Part shown: one piece after another, positions 1 to 7,576 of the stretch
Numbering within the stretch: position 1 is the stretch's first letter
Layout: each line of letters starts with the position of its first letter
NCBI RefSeq assembly: GCF_001427145.1
Contig: NZ_LMGL01000001.1
Coordinates: 791,540 to 855,539, forward strand
DNA length: 64,000 bases
Direction: 5' to 3'
From: Microbacterium sp. Root166
GTDB lineage: Bacteria > Actinomycetota > Actinomycetes > Actinomycetales > Microbacteriaceae
Notes under the pieces: generated by a model
Seen by the model: only the letters and a program-made list of their open reading frames with translations
Told to the model about the DNA's origin: nothing
Database searches by the model: none
Made by a program: the position numbers and the translations under genes

Positions 1-232
1 GCCCCAGTTCGTGGATCTGTCCGCGGGCGCCGTGCCGCTCCAGATGATCCAGCTGGGGCTCGTGTTCTTCGCGATCGCGCTCATCTCGGACGGCGCGTGG
101 GCGCTGGCCGCCGCGGGCGCACGCACGTGGTTCGGCAAGTCGCCGAAGCGGATCGCGACGCTCTCCGGCATCGGCGGCGGTCTCATGATCGGGCTCGGCG
201 GACTGCTGCTCTTCACCGGCAACGAGCACTGA
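1..232 (+). CDS. LysE/RhtB-family amino-acid exporter, C-terminal part (5' truncated)
   Basis: This is the last 76 or so residues of a membrane protein whose start lies upstream of the window. The visible part holds two hydrophobic segments (around QMIQLGLVFFAIALISDGAW and IGGGLMIGLGGLLLF) separated by a short basic stretch, WFGKSPKRIATL. That arrangement (last-but-one helix, basic loop, final glycine-rich helix) is typical of the C terminus of LysE/RhtB exporters, which expel amino acids or homoserine lactones across the cytoplasmic membrane. The reading frame is open to the first base, so the GTG at 11 is an internal codon. Family assignment is by recognition of the tail only; the substrate cannot be told. 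Confidence 0.72.
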   Translation, partial: PQFVDLSAGAVPLQMIQLGLVFFAIALISDGAWALAAAGARTWFGKSPKRIATLSGIGGGLMIGLGGLLLFTGNEH

Positions 233-235
233 TCC

Positions 236-613
236 TCACTCGGGCGGGGCGGATGCCGCGGTCCCGAGGTTCACGAGATTGCCGTCGCAGTCCCGCGCCT
301 GCGCGACCCGCTCACCCCACGGCATGTCGGCCGGCTCCTGCTCGGCCATGCCGCCCGCGGCGATGAAGGCGGCGTACGCCGCGTCGACGTCATCCACGTA
401 GAACCAGAGTGCGACCCGGTCGCCGACGGTCGCGGCATCCGGAACCCGGCCGATGCCGAGCGAAGCCGGCCCGAGTTCCAGCGCGACGTAGTCGTCATCG
501 TCGCCGCTCGCGAAGCGGTAGACCACGGTCGCGTCGAGCGCCGTCTCGTAGAAGCGGACCAGCCGCGGCAGGTCGCGCGTGTTGAGGATCGGGAAGAGGC
601 TCTGCACCGCCAT
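236..613 (-). CDS. VOC (glyoxalase/bleomycin-resistance fold) family protein
   Basis: A 125-residue single-domain VOC protein. The start MAVQSLFPILNTRDLPRLVRF and the beta-alpha pattern (FYETAL, YVALELGPASLGIG, VALWFYVDDVDAAYAAF, DCDGNLVNL) are characteristic of the family, which includes metal-dependent lyases, dioxygenases and drug-binding proteins. One betaalphabetabetabeta module is present in each half. I place the start at the ATG at 613, not the GTG at 622, because a -10-like TAGGGT (621-626) sits 7 nt before it, the leaderless spacing used by many genes here. It converges with the exporter upstream and is probably monocistronic. Substrate unknown; the C terminus is short and acidic. 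Confidence 0.8.
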   Translation of the reverse strand: MAVQSLFPILNTRDLPRLVRFYETALDATVVYRFASGDDDDYVALELGPASLGIGRVPDAATVGDRVALWFYVDDVDAAYAAFIAAGGMAEQEPADMPWGERVAQARDCDGNLVNLGTAASAPPE

Positions 614-637
614 GGCGCACACCCTAGCCCGTGCCGG

Positions 638-1537
638 TCAGCCCAGGAAGATGTCGGGGAAGAGCTGGTCGTCCGGAGTCCCCGGCACCGCCGCATAGCC
701 CGAGAAGTCGGTCACCCCAGCCTCGGCCAGCACCTCTTCGACGATGAGCGTCTGGCCGGTGTACTCCGCGGCCGGCTTGAGGAAGACCTCGTAGGCGGCA
801 TCCGCGTACACCTCCGGCGTGCGGCTGACCTTCATCATCGCGTCGCCACCCAGCGCGAACTGCACGGCCGCCGTCGCGATCGTCGTCGCCGGCCACAGCG
901 TGTTGGCCGCGATGCCGAGCTTCGCGAACTCCACCGCCATGCCGAGCGTCGCCATCGTCATGCCGTACTTGGCCATCGTGTAGCCGGTGTGGGCGCCGAG
1001 CCACTTCGGCGCGAGGTTGAGCGGCGGCGACAGGGAGAGGATGTGCGGGTTGGCGGAGTCCTTGAGGATCGGCGCCGCCGCGCGCGAGAGCATGAAGGTG
1101 CCGCGGACGTTGACGTCCTGCATGAGGTCGTACTTCTTCGCCGGCAGGTCGAGCGAGCGCGACAGGTCGATGACGCTGGCGTTGTTGAGCACGATGTCGA
1201 TCCCGCCGAACTCGCCCTGGGTCTTGAGCACCGCCTCGGTGACGTCGTCGTCGTTGCGGACGTCGCCCACGATCGGCAGCGCCTGGCCGCCGGCCTCGCG
1301 GATCTGCTCGGCCGCCGAGTGCACCGTGCCCTCGAGCTTGGGGTGCGGCGAGTCGGTCTTGGCGAGCAGCGCGATGTTGGCGCCGTCGCGGGCGGCGCGC
1401 AGCGCGATGGCCAGGCCGATGCCGCGGCTGCCGCCGGACATCAGGATGGTCTTGCCCGCGAGTGGGCCCACGCGCCCGGAGGCTCCGAGCGACGCGCCAG
1501 CGGCGCTTGGAGTGGGCGTGGGGAGCTTGTCGGTCAT
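638..1537 (-). CDS. SDR-family oxidoreductase (HSDL2-like) with repeat-encoded N-terminal insert
   Basis: A 299-residue short-chain dehydrogenase/reductase. The nucleotide-binding motif SGGSRGIG is at residues 34-41, LNNAS follows, and the active-site YTMAK (Tyr-x3-Lys) is present. The substitution pattern resembles the HSDL2 / peroxisomal hydroxysteroid-dehydrogenase-like subgroup, probably acting on acyl-CoA or lipid-type substrates. The start at 1537 is chosen because AGGAG lies a few bases upstream; a second ATG at 1552 is possible. Residues 6-25 (PTPTPSAAGASLGASGRVGP) are encoded by a dispersed palindromic element and precede the normal SDR start (LAGKT). It is the last gene of a three-gene operon with a crotonase and a hydroxyacyl-CoA dehydrogenase, which suggests fatty-acid or branched acyl-CoA breakdown. 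Confidence 0.85.
   Translation of the reverse strand: MTDKLPTPTPSAAGASLGASGRVGPLAGKTILMSGGSRGIGLAIALRAARDGANIALLAKTDSPHPKLEGTVHSAAEQIREAGGQALPIVGDVRNDDDVTEAVLKTQGEFGGIDIVLNNASVIDLSRSLDLPAKKYDLMQDVNVRGTFMLSRAAAPILKDSANPHILSLSPPLNLAPKWLGAHTGYTMAKYGMTMATLGMAVEFAKLGIAANTLWPATTIATAAVQFALGGDAMMKVSRTPEVYADAAYEVFLKPAAEYTGQTLIVEEVLAEAGVTDFSGYAAVPGTPDDQLFPDIFLG
1463..1524 (-). repeat. Dispersed palindromic element, copy 1 (inside an SDR gene)
   Basis: 62 bp that recur without mismatch at 36938-36999 and, with 7 substitutions over 61 bp, at 41679-41739. On the + strand it begins GGGCCCACGCGCCCGG and ends GGGCGTGGGGA. It folds as nested inverted repeats: outer CCCACGC with GCGTGGG, middle CTCCGAGCG with CGCTTGGAG (one G-T wobble), and inner GCGCC-AGC-GGCGC. 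On the minus strand it is read in frame as residues 6-25 of the surrounding SDR protein. No transposase or target duplication is visible. Confidence 0.9.
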
Positions 1538-1554
1538 CTCGGTTCTCCTCATGG

Positions 1555-2337
1555 TCAGCTGCGCGCTGCGCGCTTGGCGGATGCCGCGGCGAATGCCGCG
1601 ATGCGGGCCTGCGCTTCGCGGGTCTCGAAGTGCGAGCCTATGGACTCCGCCTCGTCCTCGAGGTTCTCGGCGAACGAGCGCCCGGCGCCGATGCGCACGA
1701 GTCGCTTCGCATTGCCGAAGGCGGCCGTGGCGTTGGAGAGCCAGAACTGCGCGATCTCTTCCGCACGTCCGGCGATCTCCTCGGCAGGGAGCACCTCGGC
1801 CACCAGTCCCCACTCGAGCGCCTCGGCGGCGGAGAGCGTGCGGTCCTGCAGCAGCAGCTGGAGCGCCCGGCGCTGGCCGATCGCGGCGGGCAGCAGCGTC
1901 GACACGCCCAGGTCGGGGGTGAGGCCGATGTTCGCGTACTTGCTGACGAACTTCGCCGAGTCGGCCGCCACGATGTAGTCGGCCGTGAGCATCAGGCCGA
2001 GGCCCCCGCCGGCGACAGCGCCCTGCACGGCCGCAACGATGGGCTTGTCGGACAGCGCGAGCGTGCGGATGCCCTCGTGGATGACGTGCGCCGCTCCCGT
2101 GACGTCGGCGGCGGAGGCCCCCGAGGTCGCCATCGCGACGACGTCGCCGCCCGCGCAGAACGCCGGGCCTGCGGCATCCAAGATCACCGCCCCCACTGCG
2201 GGGTCGCTCGTGACCTCACGGGCGACGTCGCGCCAGCGCGCGCCCATCTCGAAGTCCATGGCGTTGAGGTACGCCGGACGGTTGAAGGTCACGCGCGCGA
2301 GGCCCGCGTCGACGTGGAGGAGGATCGAGTCGCTCAT
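1555..2337 (-). CDS. Enoyl-CoA hydratase/isomerase (crotonase) family protein, PaaG-like
   Basis: 260 residues, the full length of a crotonase monomer. The CoA/oxyanion-hole segments CAGGDV (near residue 62) and GAVAGGGLGL (near 111) are intact. The second active-site region reads ANIGLTPDLGVSTLLP, with Asp where hydratases such as rat mitochondrial ECH carry a catalytic Glu; this pattern is common in PaaG-like isomerases, so double-bond isomerisation is as likely as hydration. It lies 8 bp downstream of the hydroxyacyl-CoA dehydrogenase gene and 17 bp before the SDR gene in the same direction, giving a small acyl-CoA catabolic operon. The start ATG at 2337 gives the usual MSDSILLHVDAGLARVTFNRP opening. 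Confidence 0.88.
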   Translation of the reverse strand: MSDSILLHVDAGLARVTFNRPAYLNAMDFEMGARWRDVAREVTSDPAVGAVILDAAGPAFCAGGDVVAMATSGASAADVTGAAHVIHEGIRTLALSDKPIVAAVQGAVAGGGLGLMLTADYIVAADSAKFVSKYANIGLTPDLGVSTLLPAAIGQRRALQLLLQDRTLSAAEALEWGLVAEVLPAEEIAGRAEEIAQFWLSNATAAFGNAKRLVRIGAGRSFAENLEDEAESIGSHFETREAQARIAAFAAASAKRAARS

Positions 2338-2345
2338 GTGAGTCC

Positions 2346-3107
2346 TTACTTGGGAGCCATACGGATCGCGCCGTCGAGACGGATCGTCTCGCCGTTCAGG
2401 TAGCCGTTGTCGACGATCGCCATCACCAGACGCGCGTACTCGTCGGGCTTGCCGAGGCGCTGCGGGTACGGCACCTGCTGACCCAGCGAGTCCTGCGCGG
2501 CCTGGGGTAGCCCCATCAGCATGGGCGTCTCCATGATCCCCGGAGCGATCGTCAGGACCCGGATGCCGTACCGTGCGAGTTCGCGCGCGATCGGGAGCGT
2601 CATGGCGTGCACGCCGCCCTTGCTCGCGGCGTACGCGGGCTGACCGATCTGGCCGTCGAAGGCCGCGACGCTCGCGGTGTTGACGATGACGCCCCGGTCG
2701 CCGTCGGCCGTGGCGTCGGTGCGGGCCATGACGGCCGAGGCCTGGGCGACGACGTTGTAGGTGCCGATGAGATTGACGCGGATGATCTTCTCGAAGCCGG
2801 CGAGCGGGGTGGGCTCGCGCTCGCGGTCGAGCACCTTCGCCGGCGGGGCGATGCCGGCGCAGTTGACGACCACGCGCAGCGGTCCCGCCGCGATGGCCAT
2901 GTCGACGGCGGCGGCGACCTGCTCGGGATCCGTGACGTCAGCCGGGGCGAACGTGCCCCCGAGCTCGGCGGCGACGTCGGCACCCGCAGAGCCCGGGAGG
3001 TCGACGATCGTGACGGCGGCGCCCGCGGCGCTGAGGCGTCGCGCGGTGGCGAGACCGAGTCCGCTCGCGCCGCCGGTGACGAGCGCCGAGGCGTCGGTGA
3101 GGTCCAT
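2346..3107 (-). CDS. SDR-family 3-hydroxyacyl-CoA dehydrogenase (HSD17B10-like)
   Basis: 253 residues, cytoplasmic NAD-dependent dehydrogenase. TGGASGLG at residues 11-18 binds the dinucleotide, NCAGI follows, and YAASK is the catalytic Tyr-Lys pair. Overall resemblance is to type-10 17beta-hydroxysteroid/3-hydroxyacyl-CoA dehydrogenases, which oxidise short or branched 3-hydroxyacyl-CoAs. I use the ATG at 3107 because AGGAGAG stands 7 nt upstream; an in-frame ATG at 3131 would add MSWFEGEH and lacks such a site. It is first in the operon with the crotonase and the second SDR. A TATGGT hexamer about 35 bp upstream on the minus strand could be the operon -10 box. Confidence 0.87.
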   Translation of the reverse strand: MDLTDASALVTGGASGLGLATARRLSAAGAAVTIVDLPGSAGADVAAELGGTFAPADVTDPEQVAAAVDMAIAAGPLRVVVNCAGIAPPAKVLDREREPTPLAGFEKIIRVNLIGTYNVVAQASAVMARTDATADGDRGVIVNTASVAAFDGQIGQPAYAASKGGVHAMTLPIARELARYGIRVLTIAPGIMETPMLMGLPQAAQDSLGQQVPYPQRLGKPDEYARLVMAIVDNGYLNGETIRLDGAIRMAPK

Positions 3108-3273
3108 GTGCTCTCCTTCGAACCAAGACATTGCATCCCACCATAGGCGGGACTCAGTCTCACGACGAAACCGGTGCCCGCCCCACGGATGTCACGACCC
3201 AGGCTAGACGTTGGCGCCTCCCGGTGACACGGCGTCGTCGACCGAGTGCGCAGCGTTCGTGTTGGATGGAGCG

Positions 3274-3999
3274 ATGTCGATTCCGATCGGTGATGTCCCC
3301 ATCCCGCACCGGGTCCGCGAGCTCGCGCGGGGGGCCGGCATCCTGCCGGTCTGGCGGAACGGCTATGGCGGGCTCACCTTCCGCACGAACGACGGCAGGT
3401 ACATCAAGTTCGGACGGCGCAATGCCGAGTCGTCACTGGCCGACGAGACGGTTCGCCTCGAATGGGCCGGTCGATGGATCCGTGTGCCGCATGTGCTGGA
3501 ATCCGGCGCCGACGACACCCATGAGTGGCTGGTGACGCGCGCGATACCCGGAGAGAGCGCCGTCTCGCCGCGCTGGCTGGCCGACCCGGCGAAGGCCGTG
3601 CGGGCGGTGGGCGAAGGGCTGCGGGCGCTGCACGACGCGCTGCCGGTCGCCGAGTGCCCGTTCGAGTGGGACGTGCCGTCCAGGATCGCCAATGCGGCGG
3701 GCCGAGGCATCCGTGTTCCGAGCGCTCTGGCTGAAGCGCCGCCCATCGACCTGCTGGTCGTGTGTCATGCGGACGCCTGTTGCCCGAACACGCTCCTCCA
3801 CGAGGACGGGCGGTGGGCGGCCCACGTCGACCTCGGTCTGCTCGGCACCGGCGACCGCTGGGCGGACATAGCCGTGGCGTCGATGAGCACCGAATGGAAC
3901 TATGGACCCGGATGGGAGGAATCCCTTCTCGAGGCCTACGGCGTCGCGCCAGACGGCGAGCGCCTTTCGTACTACCGAGATCTCTGGAACGCGACATGA
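3274..3999 (+). CDS. APH(3')-like aminoglycoside/small-molecule phosphotransferase
   Basis: A 241-residue kinase of the aminoglycoside 3'-phosphotransferase type. The catalytic-loop motif reads HADACCPN (usual family form HGDxCLPN), with the base Asp and Mg-binding Asn in place, followed by VDLGLLGTGDRWADIA, equivalent to the metal-binding Asp segment and the GxxDRxxDIA motif of APH(3') enzymes. Length is about 20 residues shorter than plasmid-borne APH(3'), mostly at the N terminus. The start at 3274 avoids an unlikely leader in the longer frame. Its stop overlaps the ATG of the SRPBCC gene by 4 bp. Whether it confers kanamycin/neomycin resistance or acts on another substrate cannot be told from sequence. 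Confidence 0.82.
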   Translation: MSIPIGDVPIPHRVRELARGAGILPVWRNGYGGLTFRTNDGRYIKFGRRNAESSLADETVRLEWAGRWIRVPHVLESGADDTHEWLVTRAIPGESAVSPRWLADPAKAVRAVGEGLRALHDALPVAECPFEWDVPSRIANAAGRGIRVPSALAEAPPIDLLVVCHADACCPNTLLHEDGRWAAHVDLGLLGTGDRWADIAVASMSTEWNYGPGWEESLLEAYGVAPDGERLSYYRDLWNAT

Positions 4000-4508
4000 C
4001 CGAGCACGACGGCATCACCGGAACCGTCACCGATATCGACGGAGCGCCGAACCTGGTGCTGACACGGACGTTCGCAGCCCCCGCGGCCGAGGTGTGGCGG
4101 GAACTGACCGAGTCGGACCGTCTGGAGCGCTGGATCGGGCGCTGGGAGGGCGACCCCCAGAGCGGACGCGTCGTCTTCTTCATGACCGCCGAGGGTGAGG
4201 AGCCGATCCCCGAGGAGTACACGATCCTCGAGTGCGACCCGCCCCGCCGCTTCGCGGGAGACACCTCTGCCGGCACCGGTTCGTGGCATCTGTGGTTCGA
4301 GCTGATCGACAAGGGCGAGGCGACGCTGCTGGTGTTCGGGCAGCGGCTCAATCCGGGCGAGGACGTCGGCTCGATCGGGCCCGGCTGGGAGTACTACCTC
4401 GACCGTCTCGTCGCCGTGCACAAGGGACGGGATGCCGGCACCGTCGCGTGGGATCGCTACTTCCCCGCGATGCAGGCGGCCTATCAGTCGCTGGTCGCCG
4501 CAGGCTGA
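3996..4508 (+). CDS. SRPBCC (AHSA1/Bet v1-like) domain protein
   Basis: 170 residues with the helix-grip fold pattern: LVLTRTFAAPAAEVWRELTE at the start, a WIG/WEGD segment, the edge strand EYTILECDPPRRFAGD and a long C-terminal helix after GWEYYLDRL. These are marks of the AHSA1/START-like family, which bind hydrophobic ligands or activate Hsp90 homologues; most bacterial members have no assigned substrate. ATGA overlap with the APH(3')-like gene implies translational coupling. The gene ends just before a short tandem repeat and converges on the ecfT gene. Confidence 0.82.
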   Translation: MTEHDGITGTVTDIDGAPNLVLTRTFAAPAAEVWRELTESDRLERWIGRWEGDPQSGRVVFFMTAEGEEPIPEEYTILECDPPRRFAGDTSAGTGSWHLWFELIDKGEATLLVFGQRLNPGEDVGSIGPGWEYYLDRLVAVHKGRDAGTVAWDRYFPAMQAAYQSLVAAG

Positions 4509-4513
4509 CCCGG

Positions 4514-4558
4514 CCGGCTCACTCGGCGCGGCTCACTCCGGTCCGGCTCACTCCGGTC
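4514..4558. repeat. 15-bp short tandem repeat spanning the ecfT stop codon
   Basis: Two exact copies of CGGCTCACTCCGGTC (4529-4543 and 4544-4558), preceded by a degenerate third copy. The last copy contains the stop codon of the leftward ecfT gene (4548-4550). A change in copy number would alter the tail of EcfT or the spacing to the convergent SRPBCC gene. Confidence 0.7.
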
Positions 4559-5336
4559 CGAGGATGAAGTTCCATGTGCCTGCGGCGATCGCCGAGGCTA
4601 CGGCGACGAGCGCGATCCCCAACCCCAGCGCCATGAGTCCCCACTCCGGCCACCCGAAGTGCGACTCGCGAGCCCAGGTGCGCGGGCCCGGCGCCCCGAA
4701 GCCCCGGGCCTCCATCGCCGTGGCGAGCTTGGACCCCCGCCGGATCGAGAGCACCAGCAGCGCGAACGCCATGCCGAAGAAGCGCCGCAGCCGGCCGCGG
4801 TCCGCCACCCCGCGCGCCCGGCGCGCGAGTTCGAGCGCCCGCCAGTCGTCGAGGAACAGGCCGACCATGCGCAGCCCGGCGAGTGCGCCGAGCACGAAAC
4901 GCGCCGGCAGCCGGACGATCTGAGCCAGGCCGTCGGCGAGATCGGTGGGGTCCACGGTGACGAACAGCACGACCGACGGCAACGCGATCGCGAGCACCCG
5001 CAGCATCGTGGCGAGCGCCAGTTCGAGCGACCCCTCGCTGATCTGCACGAGGAACCAGTCGACGTAGACCTCGCCGGAGGTCTGCCCGTACAGCGCGATG
5101 GTGACCGCAGTCAGCGGCGCGGCGAGCCAGACCGGCCAGGTGCGCGCCCAGAACTCGCGCCAGCCGAGCCCCGCGAACGGCAGCAGCAGGCACTCCAGGA
5201 CCAGGGCGACCGCGGCCGACACCCAGTCCAGCGTGAGGATGAGCGGCAGCGCGATCAGCGCGCTCGCGCCGAGCTTCGCGACGGGGTTGATGCGCGAGAC
5301 GGCACCCGTCCGCGCCCGCGAATCGAGGAGCGTCAT
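4548..5336 (-). CDS. ECF transporter transmembrane subunit EcfT (YkoC-like)
   Basis: 262 residues with several hydrophobic segments (KLGASALIALPLILTLDW, VWLAAPLTAVTIALYG, LGLGIALVAVASAIAAG) and the two cytoplasmic coupling-helix motifs expected of EcfT: ARRARGV after LDDWRALEL, and AMEARGFGA. These A-R-G motifs seat in the grooves of the ATPase. It is third in the thiamine-precursor operon S component - ATPase - EcfT; its start overlaps the ATPase stop by 4 bp, and the set corresponds to B. subtilis YkoE-YkoD-YkoC. The C terminus runs into a short tandem repeat. Confidence 0.88.
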   Translation of the reverse strand: MTLLDSRARTGAVSRINPVAKLGASALIALPLILTLDWVSAAVALVLECLLLPFAGLGWREFWARTWPVWLAAPLTAVTIALYGQTSGEVYVDWFLVQISEGSLELALATMLRVLAIALPSVVLFVTVDPTDLADGLAQIVRLPARFVLGALAGLRMVGLFLDDWRALELARRARGVADRGRLRRFFGMAFALLVLSIRRGSKLATAMEARGFGAPGPRTWARESHFGWPEWGLMALGLGIALVAVASAIAAGTWNFILGPE

Positions 5337-6793
5337 CGCGTCACCCCGGTCAGCTCGTACTGCTCGGCGTGGAGCGCGGGCGCGACCTCCGGGTCGTGGG
5401 TGATGGTGACGATCGCGCTGCCCTCGTCACGCAGGCCTGCGAGGAGGGCGACGAGTTCGGCCCAGGTGCGCGCGTCCTGCCCGAACGTCGGCTCGTCGAG
5501 GACCAGCACCCGGGGCCGGGTGGCGAGGGATGCCGCGACCGTGAGTCGTCGCTTCTCCCCGCCTGACAGCGTGTAGGGGTTGGCCTCCGCGAGGCGGTCC
5601 AGGCGCAGCCGCACCAGCAGGTCGTCCACTCGCTCCGAGGTCTCGGCCGGGGAGAGGCCGAGGGCGCGGGGGCCCACCTCGAGCTCAGCCCGCACCGTCG
5701 ACGCGAGCAGCTGATGCTCCGGGTCCTGGAACACCGTGCCGATGCGGGTCAGCAGGTCTCGGGATGACCAGCGGATGGGTGTCGGGGATGCCCCGGCCGC
5801 CAGCTCCGGCGCGGCGACCACATCCCCCGCGGCGGCGGGGATGAGCCCGGCGAGCGTGAGGCCGAGCGTCGACTTTCCGGCACCGTTGCGGCCCGTGATG
5901 GCGAGCACCGCGCCCTCGCGGACATCCAGATCGATGCCGGCCGCGACGGGCTCGCCCTTCACCCGCTGGACGCTGAGCCCGCGCGCCGACACCAGCGGCG
6001 CACCGCTCGCGCGTATCGGTGCGGGCGGCAGTGCCGGCGGGATGCCGGGAACCCAGACTCCTGCCGCCGCAAGCGCCGGGCCGTTGCCTCCCAGGACCTC
6101 GGCGGGGACGCCGTCGGCGATCACGCCGCCCTCGCCGAGCACGATGACCCGCGTCACCAGCGGGAGCCAGACGTCGACCCGATGCTCGACCACGACGAGG
6201 GTGGCATCGTGGGCCTGGAGCATGCGACCGACCGCGTCGCGCACATCGGCCACTCCGACCGGATCGAGGTTCGCCGTCGGCTCGTCCAGCAGCACCAGGC
6301 CGGGTCGCATGGCCAGCGCTCCCGCGAGCGCGAGCCGCTGCTTCTGCCCGCCCGAGAGTGCCTTGGTGGGGCGATCGAGCGGAACATCGAGCCCGACCGC
6401 GTCGAGGGCATCGCCCACACGGCGCCAGATCTCGTCGCGCGGGACGCCGAGGTTCTCGCAGCCGAACGCGACGTCGTCGCCCACGCGCGCCAGGATCACC
6501 TGCGCATCAGGATCCTGCAGCACCAGACCTGCCCGCCCGCGCACCTGGGCCGCGGGCATGCCGTCGAGCAGCAGGGCGCCTTCGGACTCGCCCTCCTCAG
6601 CGCCGCCGAGCACGCCCGCGAGGCCGTGCAGCATCGTGGACTTGCCCGACCCGGACGCCCCGAGAAGGAGCACTCGCTCTCCGGGCTCGATGCGGAAAGA
6701 AGCATCCCGCACCGCCCAGGCGTGCCGCGAGGCGTGACGCCAGCCCCAGCCGCGGGCTTCGACCGCGGCGGGACCGGCCTCGAAAGCGCTCAC
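5333..6793 (-). CDS. Fused two-domain ECF ATPase (EcfA1-EcfA2 in one chain, YkoD-like)
   Basis: 486 residues carrying two complete ABC ATPase domains. Domain 1 (about 10-235) has Walker A GASGSGKS, signature LSGGQKQRL and Walker B LVLLDEPTANLDP. Domain 2 (about 270-480) has Walker A GRNGAGKS, signature LSGGEKRRL and Walker B VLVLDEPTFGQD. Q-loops read VLQDPDAQV and VFQDPEHQL. The fusion replaces the EcfA1/EcfA2 heterodimer that powers uptake through an S component and EcfT. It lies between the YkoE-like and EcfT genes with 1 bp and overlapping junctions, so all three should be made together under the TPP riboswitch. Confidence 0.93.
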   Translation of the reverse strand: MSAFEAGPAAVEARGWGWRHASRHAWAVRDASFRIEPGERVLLLGASGSGKSTMLHGLAGVLGGAEEGESEGALLLDGMPAAQVRGRAGLVLQDPDAQVILARVGDDVAFGCENLGVPRDEIWRRVGDALDAVGLDVPLDRPTKALSGGQKQRLALAGALAMRPGLVLLDEPTANLDPVGVADVRDAVGRMLQAHDATLVVVEHRVDVWLPLVTRVIVLGEGGVIADGVPAEVLGGNGPALAAAGVWVPGIPPALPPAPIRASGAPLVSARGLSVQRVKGEPVAAGIDLDVREGAVLAITGRNGAGKSTLGLTLAGLIPAAAGDVVAAPELAAGASPTPIRWSSRDLLTRIGTVFQDPEHQLLASTVRAELEVGPRALGLSPAETSERVDDLLVRLRLDRLAEANPYTLSGGEKRRLTVAASLATRPRVLVLDEPTFGQDARTWAELVALLAGLRDEGSAIVTITHDPEVAPALHAEQYELTGVTR

Positions 6794-6794
6794 G

Positions 6795-7436
6795 CTAGAC
6801 GCGAGCGCGTGCCTCGCGTCCGGACGCGAAGCGATCCAGCGCGCCGGTCGCCGCGAGGCCGCGCGCGAGCACCCACGACAGCGCGCCGGCGATGACGGCG
6901 CCCGACAGGATGGTGCTGATCAGGTAGATGACCGTGAACTGCAGGTCGGCTCCGGGGAACCACAGCAACAGGTTGTTGATGCCGCCGGCGAGCGCGGCAC
7001 CGGCACCGGCCAGCACGGCCACGGGGAGGGTCCAGCGCTTGTAGAAGAAGAGCAGGAAGATCAGCTCGGCACCGAGGCCCTGAACGAGGCCGGCCTCGAT
7101 GGTGAGGAAGCCGCCCCACGTGTTTCCGACGAGCGCGGAGACTACAGCGGCAAGCGTCTCGGTGTAGAGCGCGGCGCCGGGCTTCCGGATGATGAGCGCG
7201 CCGAGCACGCCCGCGAACAGCCACGGGCCGTCGAGCAGCCCCTGGACGCCGGGAAGCAGCGGATCGAGCAGGGTCTTCGGACCCAGGTAGCCGATGTTCC
7301 ACAGCAGGAACACGAGGCCCGATGCGACGCCGATGACGCTGGCGACGACGATGTCGACGACACGCCAGCGGAACCGGTTCTCCGGCGGTGCGGCGGGTGC
7401 CTGCGTGGACGTTTCGGTGGACGCGGACGCGTGCAT
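6795..7436 (-). CDS. ykoE: YkoE-like substrate-binding (S) component of a thiamine-related ECF transporter
   Basis: 213 residues, six or so hydrophobic segments and the small polar N terminus usual for S components. The sequence pattern (VVDIVVASVIGVASGLVFL, the Y-G-P motif in YLGPKTL, GxWLFAGVLGALIIRKPGAA, NTWGG) matches the YkoE family, which binds thiamine or its hydroxymethylpyrimidine part. Substrate assignment is supported independently by the TPP riboswitch directly upstream. The start ATG at 7436 lies just after GGAGGAG, which doubles as the 3' end of the riboswitch, so ligand binding could hide the ribosome-binding site. First gene of ykoE-ykoD-ykoC. Confidence 0.9.
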   Translation of the reverse strand: MHASASTETSTQAPAAPPENRFRWRVVDIVVASVIGVASGLVFLLWNIGYLGPKTLLDPLLPGVQGLLDGPWLFAGVLGALIIRKPGAALYTETLAAVVSALVGNTWGGFLTIEAGLVQGLGAELIFLLFFYKRWTLPVAVLAGAGAALAGGINNLLLWFPGADLQFTVIYLISTILSGAVIAGALSWVLARGLAATGALDRFASGREARARV

Positions 7437-7445
7437 TTCTTTCTC

Positions 7446-7532
7446 CTCCCTGCGCCGGCATGATCCGGATCAGGTTCGACGGTCGAAGCGTGGATCGCTC
7501 CCTCTCAGCCCGGCTCACCGGACTCCCGTGGT
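7446..7532 (-). promoter_or_regulatory. TPP (thiamine pyrophosphate) riboswitch
   Basis: On the minus strand the leader reads CCACGGGAG, then GGGCTGAGAGGGA, then ACCGTCGAACCTGATCCGG, then ATCATGCCGGCGCAGGGAGG. These are the conserved blocks of the THI-box: the CUGAGA pyrimidine-sensor bulge and the GAACCUGAUC/GCGNAGGGA pyrophosphate-sensor helix, in the right order and spacing. The end of the aptamer overlaps the ribosome-binding site of the ykoE-like gene, with no room for a separate terminator, so control of translation initiation is the likely mode. Confidence 0.96.
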
Positions 7533-7542
7533 TATGCCGACG

Positions 7543-7548
7543 AGTATA
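7543..7548 (-). promoter_or_regulatory. -10 box (TATACT) for the riboswitch-ykoEDC transcript
   Basis: TATACT on the minus strand lies about 11 bp before the conserved 5' end of the riboswitch, the position expected for a -10 element that starts transcription just ahead of the aptamer. No clear TTGACA-like -35 is visible 16-18 bp upstream. The upstream DNA also carries the divergent carboxypeptidase promoter. Confidence 0.55.
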
Positions 7549-7576
7549 CGGCGCTTCGGGGAGGTATCTTGAGCGG

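Noticed and set aside
638..1813. A longer start for the first SDR gene (391 codons)
   Set aside because: The extra N-terminal part overlaps the crotonase gene in another frame and lacks SDR-like sequence; ATG 1537 has a good ribosome-binding site.
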